DNA of 64,000 nucleotides from Nymphaea colorata (lineage: Eukaryota > Streptophyta > Magnoliopsida > Nymphaeales > Nymphaeaceae). This document shows, in pieces, positions 1 to 13,092 of the stretch. Positions within the stretch are counted from its first letter, which is position 1; each line of letters opens with the position of its first letter. Location: positions 17,296,802 through 17,360,801 of the forward strand of contig NC_045145.1 in NCBI RefSeq assembly GCF_008831285.2, read 5' to 3'. A program made the translations under genes and the position numbers. Below the pieces are notes generated by a model. That model did not search any database, had not been told where the DNA came from, and was given only the letters and a program-made list of their open reading frames with translations.

Positions 1-1416
1 CAAGAATTTGCATATAGAACTCTCTTTGTACTGTTTATAGATGCCATGCCTGGAGTTTCATGAACCGCCATCCGCCACGAAGTATGACAATTGGACAGTT
101 GAAACCAATAGAGGAAAGCAAAAGACCGGACAATCTCCTCAGTGTTACAGTAGCAACATGCAATTGTCAAGGATATGACACAATCTTGATATGCAGGTAC
201 CCGTTGGTCATGATCTACTACCCTGTATGGTTGAAAAAATAAGGTTTTGGTGGCTACCTACAGACATGAGCACCATTCTCCAGCGGTTGCAGAAATCTCC
301 AAGAATAAAGTTAGTGACACTGCTAATCACAGTTGGAAACACATAAAGGCTTCACAATGCCAGCTCAACTTGAACTGAGCGAGCACATGGATGGTACTTG
401 GAATTTCAAATTGAATGTACCAAGCAAATTAGATCTGATATGTCTACTTTATCCTACACAAAATTCAAGTAGGGCCATTTTGTCCAAACTTCTCTAATGT
501 CTTAAGTTAAAGCACCTTTGACATGCTTTAAAGTGTGCATTCACAGAGAAAGCTTCCAGGAAGAAAAGAAAAAGTATTGGCCTTTCCAAAGCGTTCCAGT
601 CTTTTCTAAGCTTTTGGGGCCACTTCTGCAAATGAAGGAAAGATAGAGAATTGTGTAACTGTAAAGAAAAAGGAAAAAAATCAGAGCAACGAACTGAAAA
701 TTCTAGTAGACCTTTCTAAGAAATGAATGTTAATTAAACTTGTAGCCAGCAGCTCGACAGAGCCTCTGCAGGTTCTCTACTACCATCAGTTAGAAATCTT
801 TCTTTTATTTTGCTCTTCTTCTGTGGTTCAGTGCCTTGTTGCTTATCTCATTACTGAGTGATCCCTTGAATTGGTTTTGATTAGCTTGAAGCTATAAAAT
901 GAACACACAAAGCAATGAAATATATTCATTTCTCTGAATTTCCAACTGTAGATAGGAAGGATGACCTGGATCACACCTTGTGGTCAATATAACTAAGCCC
1001 TGAACGTACATGTAAAACTCTTTTGAGTGCACTTCCTTCAGCTGGTGGTTGAACTTTGGCCTGAACAAAAGGGGTGAAGCCCCATGAAAACCAAACCATA
1101 AACGTGCTCCTGACGGCCACAACCTACCCCATTACATTTACACCAAACCCTTTGGCAATATTTTGGAAGCTGATTGAATTATCCCCTTAACGGTGGGTAG
1201 CTGTGGCATTTTAGGTTTATGTAAGATCACTGATGAAATATATGACAAGATATAGACAGGATGCTCTTGATTATCTTTTCACAAATCCAAATTTTGTAGC
1301 CTTTGTAAGCAGTCCATATATATTGATGAAAATTTCGAACCAGTAAATTTTCAAGTTTGAAAAAGCTTACCCCTATGTTTGTCGTGCGGATCACATGTGC
1401 ATCATGGCCGCTGGAA

Positions 1417-1547
<131 letters not shown>

Positions 1548-1653
1548 CACTTTAGAGAAGTTTCTTCAGGCATGCGATAAAATTTGAGATCCAAGGCTCT
1601 CAACTCCGAATTTCTACTTTGTTAGTCTCAAACAGACCTGCATCCTAGTTTAA

Positions 1654-1883
1654 GGCCCCGTTTGATGCACAGAAATTTTACTATACATTCAGGAAACTTA
1701 CCCTTTTTGTATGACTTTTCATACTCAAATCAAACACATGAAAAATTATCCTGCCAAATTCAAGGGATCAGGGTAATTTTACCCTGGAAAAAAGTTGGAC
1801 TTATGGACGTCCGACTTTTTACCACCTACTTTTTTCCACAGTAATTTTACCGCTCAAAATTTCACTCTACCATCAAAGGGACC
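1654..1883. mobile_element. Tourist-like (PIF/Harbinger-type) MITE, 230 bp
   Basis: Terminal inverted repeats are GGCCCCGTTTGATG on the left and CATCAAAGGGACC on the right (reverse complement GGTCCCTTTGATG). The element is flanked by the same 3-bp TAA at 1651-1653 and 1884-1886. A TAA/TTA target duplication and GGCCCCGTTTG-type ends fit the Tourist group of PIF/Harbinger MITEs. The centre holds two further inverted repeats: CAGGGTAA-TT-TTACCCTG at 1769-1786, and a near-perfect 12-bp pair around 1789-1819. There is no coding capacity. Confidence 0.75.
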
Positions 1884-2809
1884 TAAATTAAGCTGTCTTC
1901 TAGTGAAAATGGGTTATCAGATACTTAAATCTAATATATTACAAGGCCATGAGGCAAACATTGCGATTTTTTTGCACCTTATTCATTGATATAGGAGCTA
2001 GAAATAAAAATAATAATAAGTTTTTTTTCCAGTTTGAATTTTTCCATTTGAAATTTGGTTTGTTTTCTTTCATCAAGCGCAAATGCCCTTTTCCCTATCA
2101 TTGTGCATCACCAAGGGAAGGGGACAGCTTGGGTTACAATATAAAATTCATCAAAATTATACAATGGACCCTGCTATGAAAAAAACCTAGCTCTGCTGTA
2201 ATTTAGTTGTTTGTGCGGTTTTCAAAAAGACCAAAATCTTTTAGGCCATTTATACACATTTTAATGGATATTTTTTTAGAAGAATCACTTTGATTTCAAA
2301 ATTTCTGAAAATTAGGTGCCCAAGACACAAGGGCAACATGGTTCTCTTCTTAATTCTCATTTCTTCTCTACATCGTTTGAATTATTGGCCCAACCATTCC
2401 ATTCAAACAGAAAAGGATCGCCTGTCCCTTTCCACTGCTTATCATGTGACAACTCTACCCAGTTTCTCTTGCCCCATTTTGACCAACTCCAACAGCTCAT
2501 CATCCCAACACTCTTCTATCTAAATATATGGTCTTCATTGTCACAGATAACTTGTCACAGATCTCCACCGTTCGTCTCACCGACGACCAGGATACTTTGG
2601 GAGGGAGAATATATCGTTTATATGACGTTAAATTCTGTTACATAATAAAAAGAAGTAGACTTTGTTTATCAGCCTAGGATTCCATGAATGCCATAATTGA
2701 GGGGAACCACCTTTCATTTAAGACAAAAACGCATTTCACATGCGGGCACCACAGATGTAACATGCCTCCTATGCAAACATCACCACCTCCCCATATTTTA
2801 TCCGTACTT

Positions 2810-2814
<5 letters not shown>

Positions 2815-2855
<41 letters not shown>

Positions 2856-2874
2856 TTATTTATTTATTTATTTA
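2815..2874. repeat. (TA)n followed by (TTTA)6
   Basis: About 36 bases of TA repeat pass directly into six TTTA units. A compound AT-rich microsatellite with no gene nearby. Confidence 0.93.
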
Positions 2875-4117
2875 AAAAGACACAATTATAGGTTCTTAGA
2901 ACATGATAATTAATATATATATTTTTTTCGCTACAAAATTTGACTGAGATTTGATTTTTTAACCCATTAGAATAATCGGAGTCCAAATTAAAGCAATTTG
3001 TATTCTGATTGGCAACTTCCACTTTCACCGGGCCCAGGTCGTGGGTCTTCGGACCAAACACTGGGCCCAGATCCAAGATGCAATAAACGATAGTGATATG
3101 ACTAGACTAGTGAGGCATTACTTCAAATGCTTAATGCATGCCTACGCTGGTCCGCCTTGAGTTTCGGGTACGGGCTGATTGGATATAGGTTGATCCACAT
3201 CCATATCCATTGGATTGAAGAAATAGATACGGATGAAACCCAAGTATGTGAGAGCACGATACTGGAATTTCCTTACAAACCCAGATCATGATAAACAAGC
3301 TTTTGCAAGTGAAACTTAGGGAATAATAAACCCAAATCCAAATCATGACTCGGATTTGGAATTGAATGCCAGAGACCCGTAACATATTTTCTTTGCAAAG
3401 CCTGCGCAATAGGATTTGGATTAGCGTCAGCAATCTGATAAACCCGATCCGGCGAGACCGTGGATGTACAGCCAAGCGACCGGACATGGAATCTGGTCTG
3501 TCCTGGGTCTGGCAGATCCTAGCTGATATGGTTGTGGTCCCGACCCATATCCGGCCATATCCTGATATTGTAATATTTTCGAAGATATTGCCATCTTATC
3601 ATGATCTATTAAAAGGCTTTTACGTTTCCCTATGTAACACGACGCTTTTAGACACCTACTTATTTCTATGTACTTAACTAACAAATTATTTGTTTATGTT
3701 TTTTTGTAAAAACGTTATGTTATTTGAACATTCACAATTTAAATATTATCTTCAAAAAAACTTGATATTTATCAGATTTTAGCAATTCAGTTGTTCATAA
3801 AAAATTTTCTCTCAGGTGCACGGGCCGGTGAGAGTTCGGTTGTCTGTTCAATTTTCATGGACGCTACTCTTCTATATTACAAATTTTAACAATTAAAATA
3901 CTTCAATTAACCAATGTACCATACATTCACCCAGATCCTAAAACAATCTTGGACCTTAAGAACAAGGGAAAAGAGGGTCTCTTTCTATCTATTTATCTTA
4001 ATATATATATTTATATAGGATGCTGATGGTGAATGTTGTTAGACAAGCAAAAGTTAAAATTCTATTACTAAGAACACTATAAACTATTGCTAATGCTGCT
4101 GTTGGACACTCTTATTT

Positions 4118-4119
<2 letters not shown>

Positions 4120-4149
<30 letters not shown>
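4120..4149. repeat. Poly(T) run, 30 bases
   Basis: Thirty consecutive T residues. It could be the poly(A) tail of a small retroposon inserted on the minus strand, but I could not identify a SINE body or a target-site duplication beside it. Confidence 0.9.
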
Positions 4150-4152
<3 letters not shown>

Positions 4153-5273
4153 TTCAAGTAGCCAACAACATCTTGCATCAGACATATTAAAACTACCCTG
4201 TCATTGCATTTTTTTGTAATTTTAGGCAAAAGAAATTTTAAATATTTTATTTATCTTATATAAAAATTTTAAAAAATGATATTTTAACCCTTCCCAAATT
4301 TTGAAACTATAATTTTACTGGTCATTTCTAACTCATCACAAGATTTTTACAGCTGCTAACAGTCCCATGTTGAACCCTTTACAACACCTTGAAAGAGGAC
4401 CAGTAGGTAGGTCTCGGGACCAAGCCAAACGAGCTTCAATTCACCACTTTTGAGTACGCCAAATCTCACACAGATGGGCTTGTGTTGGGTGGCCATTTGT
4501 CTAATTCAAATATTATTTTATTGATACCTCATGACTATTTCGTTATTTACATATGGATTCCCTTTTTAAAAAAAAAATTATGCATTAAGAGTACTTCTTA
4601 ACTAGAAATTTCTAACTCTGTTACAGTCCAAGTAATATCCCCAACCTTTTAAGTTCATAAAATTTACTTGCTTAAAATAACTGCAAATTAACGTATATGT
4701 CACTTGATCAACGTTATTAGTAGCTCTTCAAGCCGTATGATGAGGGTTATAAACAATTTGATATTCAGCTCACTTAGGTGGGTCGCGGGAGGGGCACTGA
4801 ATAGTTTAAAACAAATCTCCTAATGACGGTCTCATCCCCTACCAAATTCATCATCTCCGTGAAGAAAGCGATGTATTCGGATCCATTTAGATCCAAACCC
4901 TGGAGATCTGGATTTGTTACAGTGAAGGCAATCGTTGTGATCCGAGTCCAGACTCCAGAGCTTCATTTTGTGGGTATGGACCTTGATCTGGATCCTAACA
5001 TGCCTTTCGGCATGAGTCGTCTTCCCCGGGGTTTGGATCTCGTTCGGGGACAGTGATGGCATTTTGGCGTTTGTGGAGGGGCCGATGCCGCGATTGTTGC
5101 AGCAGAATGGAACACTCAAATTTTACGGAGGTGGCGAGCCTCCATCTCTCACTCTCTCTCCTGGACGATATGATATATGTTAAGGTGCGGTCGTGGCGTA
5201 GAGGCGACGAGAGAGAGAAATAGTGAGCACCGCCACAATTTCTGGCGGGGAGCGAGAGGAGGAGGGGAGAGGG

Positions 5274-8200
5274 ATGGAGATCACTTCGGGTGGTCGATAT
5301 ATGGCCTACTCACCGTCGCCGTCGACGGCGCCTCAATCCCCTAACATCTCCGGCATTCGCTCTGCCGCGGCTCTCGTGGAGCACGACAGGTATGCGGTCA
5401 CGGGAGCCGCCTTCCCCTCTCTCTCTATCTCTCTGTGTCTCCGAGATTCCGGATCAGATGCATCGGATGAGTGATCTTTATTCTGATCTGGATGATTCCG
5501 ACTCCTAGATTTTCTCCAAAAATTTTCTTTTCTTAGCATCCACGTGTACTCGGATTTCTGGAACCCGTTTGAACGGATCCTTGTTCCGTCTTGTTCTTTG
5601 GTTGACATTTTCCGTGGGTTTTTTTGCTCATGTTCAAGTTCGTAGATTCAAGAGGGGCAAGAGCTTATCTCTTCGTTCCTCATGTTCGTGCTAGGCCTAG
5701 CTTTTTCTGTCGGTCGGGTTGGTGTGGTTGCTGTTTCTCTTGGCATCGATTGTATGTCATCTTTCTCTGGTGGATTCATGCCACAAACAGTCTTGAATTT
5801 ACTTGACTCACTAGATCGGAGATCAATTCCTTAATTGATCATTCACGACTACTCTTTATCTCCGACATGATGGTGGAAGATATGCCGATTTTACTTGTCA
5901 GGAGTAGATCTTAATCCTTAAAGCCGCCTTGTTTTATATATGTAAATTTTATTAACGCTTTTTGGAGTATCCCGTTCTTCTTTTATAATTTCATTGCTTC
6001 TGCTTATAGAGCTGACTCAGAAAAAAAGGAGAAAAAATCTTCGCGAATTCGTCTGGTCGTTTTTATTGAATCTTAATATTCTGTTTACCTTGTGCTGTAT
6101 GGAGGTAACCGGTCGGATTTTGTGAATGTAGATTTTGTGAAATTCATAGAGTTACATATTTAATTTCAAAACCCAAAAAAAAAAGAAAAATGCCCTCTTG
6201 ATCAATTGATTCTTAACAAAAAATTGATTCTTAACAAAAAAAGTAATCTTAGGTCCCCCAACGAAGAGAAACTGTTTCGCCCGATCCACCTCTGCTATCT
6301 TATGCACTTGAAAGTTGAAAGCGAGTCATCACCTGGATGGCCCGCATATTATCTCTTTTTTTCTGCTCTTATTTTGAAGCTTTAGAATTTGAGGTTCTCC
6401 TGGTGAAATGTCTCGGAATATTCTTGTTATGTCTAATCATGATCGTTTTCTCTTATCGTGATTTGTCTGATCCACAGTTGTCAAAAAAAGGAAAATGCGT
6501 TGAGAATCTTAGGATGTCATGTAGTGGTATAGCTTTTATAGTTTTCTTGTCTTCTTCTTGAAACACTGAATTCTGGAAAAAAAAAAAAAAAACTGTTTAC
6601 TAAAACCATGGTTGTTCTGTCTTCTCCTGTGCTAATTTGATGGATCATCAAACTGCTGGCAGATACCTTTCTGATTTGCTGGCGGAGCGAGAAAAAATAA
6701 TACCCTTTATGCAAGTTCTTTCCCACAGCTACAGGCTTTTGAATGAGGGTGAGATATTGGGTCCATAAACCATATTACTTCACTTGCTTTCTTGTTGGAT
6801 CTTAAGTGACACTATGTTTCTTCTCTATGTTTTGGTGTTTCTTGAGTTCTCTATGCTGACATGGTTGTTGTGAATCATCATTCGCATACTTATCTGTGTA
6901 CTTTTGAAGTCTGAGAATTTGTAACAAATAAGGGACGTCCAAAATGTCGAGCTTCATTCTTATCTTTAACATGACTTTGCTTGATATGATTTGGGCTCAA
7001 CGAATTATCGATTCAAGAACTTTAGTTTCCTTGCTTGCTAGTTAGTATTGAAATGGGAAGCCACAATATGGTTGGAAGTTTGGATTCTCATCCATACGCA
7101 GGAATGTCAGTTTCAGATATCTCTTGAAATACCAAAAACTGATGGTAATGGAAGTCTTTTTATGGACAAATCCTAGAGAATCTTGGCACTTAAAATAGGT
7201 TTGGATTTTAAAGGATATAAAAAATAAATGAGAAAGGAACCAATCTCGTCAATGGCCTTTGTATAAAAATATAAAATTATAAATAGAAATAAAAGCTGCA
7301 GAATTATTAGAAGATAAAAACACATTCAAATTTTACAAAAGAAATATAAATGTCTGTCCAGTAAAAAATTCCTGATGTTTTACAATGATTTGTTGTTTTG
7401 ATGTTGTAATATTTTGAAAATATTGCTGCTATGGAAATATCTGTGGTTTATGGTCCCATCACATGGATAGTAGTTGGATGCCTCCCGCATTAATGTTGTG
7501 CTTAAGGTGCGATGCATGAATACCGAGCCAAATCTACATGTTGGTGAATATATTATACCTTATATAATCAGCTAAAAATCTACATGTTGGTTGATTTTCC
7601 TTTTATAATAAGCTAAATTTACGTGTTGCTGTTTGGTTTCTAAATACAAAGCATAGGACTTAAACCCTAGAATGCCACGGCTTTTTGTTGGGGTTAGAAC
7701 TGTAAAACTTCATGGCAGGGTTGATATGTTTTGGTATTATATTATGCTATTGTCTTTTGCAATTTAGCAGTAGCATATTAGGGTCTGCTAAGTTCATGAA
7801 AAATAAAGTATCAGGAGGTTATTGATGCACACTTCATAGTTTAATATTTTTGTTAAACACGGATATCCTTTTGTTTGTTCATGTGAAAACTGTCTTAGTA
7901 ATTAGTACTTCTTAGTTCTTACATAATTCACTCAAAGGTTATTGAGATTTTTTTCTTGAGGTCTTACTATCACTTTTTAAGAAATAATAAAGGGAAATTT
8001 TCGTGTCTTTTGGGGATTCCAGTTCAAGAATGAGTTCAGTTTTGCCCTCATTTCAAGTTTCGTACCCAGATCTATCTTATAGTCATGTGGATCTCATGGG
8101 GGAATGGGGGCGACATGGACTTCTGTTGTGACTCAAGAAAAGATTCTGGTGAAGTTTTTCATGTTATTTTGAAACATGAAATTGTCAAAGTTGCAATAAT

Positions 8201-11200
8201 GTCGAACTGGAAGTAGAATGCAGTCTGTGACATGTTTGCAACTGTGCATGCATGGGGAATTTTCCACTTGAGTGCCAGACCGGTGTCAACACAGTTGAAT
8301 ACAGGCTTGGCTCTGGGCATGGCTCCGACGGTCATGTGAGTAGCAGGTGTGGTCAACACACCCATATCTGTTTTGTCCAAATGTGGACATAGTCAAGGTT
8401 GACCAAGTCTAGCTCTGCCTAGGAAGGGACAATAATTTTAATTTTTAGGGTGTTTTGGCTATTCCTTGTTAGTTCATAAATATAATTCTTTTTTAACTTT
8501 TTTTCAGTGAAGCTATAGTTGTATAAATATTTTTTCTTATATACTTGTTTTTTATTGTCTACAAGTGTGTTGGTGGTTGTAAAATGTGAATAATGGTGGT
8601 TTTGATTCATTTTGATGTGCTAATTATGCTACTTTTTTTAAAAAATATATATACTAGATGAAAATGAACAACTTTTGTAATTTGTGAGTATATTTTACTG
8701 TTTCTTCACAATTACTCCTTATATATATATGTGTGTGTGTGTAGCCATGTTCCTGGACCCTAACTTTTTGAAATACTTCTCCCTGTGTCTGAATCCATAC
8801 CTACACCCATGTGACGAGCGTGTTTGTGTAAATCTAATGACCATACACCAAAAATGTAAACTATGTTACATGGATACAAGGTGTCTACGTCCATTGCTTC
8901 TAGCACCAAGATTAGCACTCCTTCGACAATTACTAAGGGTTGTGCCTCTTTCTACAATCCTAGGCTTGAAGGGTAAGGAAGACTCCATTCACTTTCGTCC
9001 TCATCCCAAAAACAGAGTTGGACCATGACAGCAGCTGATGAGGAACAAGGCATGCAGACATGGGAGAGTGTTATCACATGCTTTATGACATAGCAAGTCC
9101 ACAGGATCGAGCACATGCCAATTACACACATGTGTGGCTGGAGAGAGAGAGAGAGAGAGAGAGAGCATGTGAGATTAGATGGCTGAAAGGCTTCATGCAT
9201 GTGGGACCCATGTCACTTGCTATGAACAGTCTGGTTTCTCTGTGGTTTATATGCATACCAGCAGTTGCTCAATTGCTGGTTAATTTTTTGGTCTAGTTGT
9301 TGTGCTTGTTTCTTGTATATTCCCTTATTTTATTCTTTTAAGTTTTTAACTGTCTAGACTTGTCCCTGCAACAGTGAAGGGCTTGAATTTGGATGATAAG
9401 TCATGAATTCCAAGGTCTGGCATGTTCATTCTCCGAAATTATCTTGCAATTGGAGAACAATAGGAAATTATTTTAGATATTGCATGAAAGTGTTTTCTTT
9501 TGCTCATCGTTTTTTATTAAATGATCACAGGTCTAGTTTGGGCGTTTGAGTGAGACCTTTTGTGTTCTGCTTTTGTATTTATCTGTTTTTACTCCAGGCT
9601 CAATTAACTTATACCATTTCGAGACTATCTTTCATTATGTTAACATGGTATTGCTTGAGCTTGCAGTATCCTGATCCCAATAATCATGCTTCAGACTTGT
9701 TTGAATGATTTTGAGAATAACTCAGTTGTTTCACTTTCTTGCTCTTTATAATAGTGGATTATCTGCTGGGTATTGTATTCTCATATGACGCTTATGTAAT
9801 GTAACTTGTGACTGACATATGCAGAAGTTTCTTCTCTGCACTTTCGGTTGAAGTCTCCAACTATATGTTTATCTGACTGATGTTTGGAAAAATAAAAGTT
9901 AGCTTGGATATCTTACTCTGGAAAATTCTCTTCCTCATTTTTTTTTTAGAGAAAGATGGTTTTGAACTTCTGATTAACCTTTGAATGACTTACTTTTTCT
10001 TTACCTGTTTTTCTCAATAATTCAGGATGATGATGTCCTTCTTTATCCATCTTTGCCAGCTAATTCTTCAGTACATGCTAACTGCTGTCTCTTCTTGTTA
10101 TTGAAATTGAAATTGTGAAACAGAAATATTGCGTGTAACTACACTGTTGGGGAATGCATCATTTTTAGATCAGACTGGTATTGAACAGGCTAGTCCACTG
10201 ACTTCTGGAGGATTGTTTTCAAATGGTGGAGCAGATAGGAATGTATGGGCAACAACATTCCAAACAGAAGTACGGATACTAACCATTAACATAACTCCTT
10301 TTTTCTTTCATACATGTAGACTTTAGAGCTAACTTGAGTTCGCTACTAGTTAGGAGTTCTAGATGTTAAGATGGTTGTGTCTGATTGACTACTAGCATTA
10401 ACATTTTTCTGTATATCTATAAAGTGACGTTATCTTGAGATGCAGCTGAGCCCAATAACCAGTGATGGATCAATGGATAGTTATATGTTTAATCAATCAA
10501 GCTATTTTCTTCTGTGACTAAAATAATAGGCTTAAGTTGGTTTTCATGTTCTATCAAATTATCAATCAATGAGAGGTAAGTGAGCTCATGTATCAGGCTA
10601 GATCATCATTCAGGTTCACAGTTGCTCTTCCACTCTTTGTTGTTGGCAATAGGAGAATATTTTAAGGAGGAACAGGATCATGAATTGTAGTATTAAAAAG
10701 GACTGTAAAAGCACTCGCAACTTACTTGAACAGGATCATGAATTGTAGCCTTAAAAGAGACTGTCAAAGCACTCGCAACTGATTTCTCCGTGGAGAATGC
10801 CATCTTGAACCGTACTTTTTGTCTCCATCACTTACTCCCCTTGATTTTAGAAGTTGATGTTCCAGCGCTCTCCAAAAATACCAGTTATATCTTGCAGTTG
10901 CTTCTGTTTGCTTGGGATTTCAGTCTTCATCAGGACAGCTGACCAAGTTGAAACCTACTGCTCAAGTCTGAGGATTCAGTTCATAGGCTGATGAAAACAT
11001 AAGGATCACTCGACAGGGATTGATTTGCCACAACCATCTTTCTGGTAAGAAAGAGAATGAGCTTTTTCAGCACTAAAATAGAAGAGCATCCCTTTCAAAA
11101 AACCCCAAGGAACCCCCACCCATCCTGCCACTTCAGCAGCTTGTGTTGTTCTCAAATATCATATGTACCACTCGGTGGGGTTGTGGGTTGCAGTAGTCCA

Positions 11201-13092
11201 ACCTCTAATGCGGTTGCACTCCTTTCTGGCTATGTAAAGCCATTTTGGCTGGTAATTGAAGCTTTTCTGTACCAATTTTGTTGCTAGGTGCATAGACAAC
11301 AACATTGCAGCTAGTTTTTGGGCTGTTGACATTTCCTTGCTTCTGCTTTGAGGATGGTGACAACTGACAACCTGGTCTCTTGTAGGACGAGCTCATTGAC
11401 ATTTATGGTCTGCATGAACCCCCTCGTTCCTGCAAAAAGAATTAATTTGATAAATGCAACCTCAATGTGTTTCTAATCTACTGGCCTCTTAGACATCCGC
11501 TGCAATGGTTGGGATAGCACCATATCAGAGTGAGGAGCTGTTCTGAAGAGGCCAATTGAAGTTCTGTTCATTTTGAGACTTAAGTAGATTAGGCCATTTA
11601 TGGTGAAATTCCGTCCTATGCTTGAATGTGCACGGGAGTTTCTGTAATGACTTTTCCATAAGAGCTTTTGCTTCGTTGGTGGTTCATGTTCAGTAGTTAC
11701 TGAATAGTTTAAGAGGGAAGACGGCTAACATATGTCGTGTGCTTGCAATTTTTGTGCTTCATGGTTATGGTCACTTAACCATATATACTTCTTTATCTTT
11801 TGCTGGACTGCATTTATCATCCCCTTTTCTTGGGTCAGTTGCAATTGTTGGATGTTTTTGTTACTTTTATCTATGTTATGGGCTATCTTCATTTGCTGAT
11901 CAACTTAGTTGTTTTTTCTATTTTTCTATCCCGTACATAATTTAAATTCATTTCACAGAGACTTGGAGGACTAATGCAATCACCTAACCATGGGTGGCTT
12001 GGTGCACAAGGAGGTCCATCAGGCCTTCTCTGTAAGAAATCATTCAGGATAGAAATTCCTGTGGACAAATTTCCTAATGTAAGCTCTCTTTGTCTCTCTC
12101 TCTCTCTGTCTCTGTCTCTCCCTCTCTCTCTCTCTGATGATTACGTGCGTGATGCAGTACAACTTTGTTGGTCGCCTGTTGGGCCCTAGGGGAAATTCTC
12201 TTAAGCGTGTGGAAGCCACTACAGAGTGCCGAGTTTTGATCAGGGGTCGTGGCAGCATTAAAGATCCAGCTCGGGTAATTAATTTTATTTTGTTGTTGAA
12301 AAAGGTTTCATCTTTCCTGTTCGTACTTGGTATGGTAGTACAATGTCTAGGTATCTCAATGCCCTATGGGCTCCTTGTGGAATGGTCTTAAGTTGGTTAG
12401 CTACAGGGAGCACTATATTAAGTTCGGTTTGCCAATTCCCTCTCGGTTGTGCTATTTTCTTTTTATACATATATGCTCCCAAAGGTGCATATGATATGAG
12501 TTTTTTACGAAAGATAATTTATGGCTCCAATATGGCCAATTATGTGGTTCACTTCACAAATTTACTATCGTGATAAACATTTCATCCTGTAGTGCTTGCT
12601 CATCGTGCTGGGGGCAAGCACATTTTTTTTTTTAATCTGTGGATCTCGCGGGCTGTTATCTGAGTGTGAAAGATGAAGCTATGGTAAGTCCGTCATCTCA
12701 TTGTTTTGGTTTCAAATTTGACAGGAAGAATTGGTGAGAGGGAAGCCAGGTTATGAACATTTGAACGAACCATTGCACATAGTTATAGAGGCTGAATTGC
12801 CGGTTGACATTATCGATGCTCGCCTTATGCAAGCACGTGAAATCCTTGAGGACTTGCTGAAGCCCGTGGTAGGTTTCACCACCTATGCTAACTCCGTTGT
12901 CCTAACTCCTCTCTCCGAGTGAATATAGTTAATCCCTTTCAGGACGAGTCTCAAGATTACTTCAAGAAGCAGCAGCTCCGCGAGCTGGCTATCCTGAACG
13001 GGACGCTCAGAGATGACAGTTCTCAGATGTCGGGATCTGTGTCTCCCTTCCATAACAGCCTAGGGATGAAGAGGGCAAAGACAAGGGGGTGA
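5274..13092 (+). CDS. STAR-family KH-domain RNA-binding protein (quaking-like)
   Basis: Coding exons: 5274-5389, 6663-6748, 10124-10269, 11959-12078, 12158-12274, 12725-12868, 12943-13092 (879 nt, 292 aa). Residues 1-38 carry the plant-specific [19 protein letters not shown] head. Residues 39-80 match the QUA1-type dimerisation segment ([20 protein letters not shown]). The KH domain spans about 142-240, with the RNA-binding GPRG loop at 165-168. The C-terminal part contains [15 protein letters not shown] and ends in the basic KRAKTRG, a likely nuclear signal. Plant relatives include rice SPIN1 and several Arabidopsis QKI-like KH proteins, which bind RNA in nuclear processing and flowering control. 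The upstream in-frame ATG at 5223 and the downstream one at 5301 are alternatives; 5274 was chosen because its N-terminus best fits the family. All junctions are GT-AG. The exact target RNAs cannot be inferred. Confidence 0.93.
7531..7634. repeat. Imperfect about 46-bp tandem repeat, 2.4 copies
   Basis: The phrase AATCTACATGTTGG followed by an AT-rich stretch ending in AGCT recurs at 7531, about 7577 and (diverged, partial) about 7616. It lies within intron 2 of the KH-protein gene. Confidence 0.6.
8720..8742. repeat. (TA)n(TG)n microsatellite
   Basis: Short compound dinucleotide tract in intron 2 of the KH-protein gene. Confidence 0.85.
9141..9165. repeat. (GA)n microsatellite
   Basis: About 12 GA units in intron 2 of the KH-protein gene. 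Confidence 0.9.
10671..10779. repeat. Tandem duplication, 58-bp period
   Basis: The segment AACAGGATCATGAATTGTAG and what follows, ending in AAGCACTCGCAACT, occurs at 10671-10721 and again at 10729-10779 with a few mismatches. It sits in intron 3 of the KH-protein gene. Confidence 0.85.
12092..12135. repeat. (CT)n-rich tract in intron 4
   Basis: An interrupted CT repeat just upstream of the exon 5 acceptor of the KH-protein gene. It acts as an extended polypyrimidine tract in this short 79-base intron. Confidence 0.85.
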
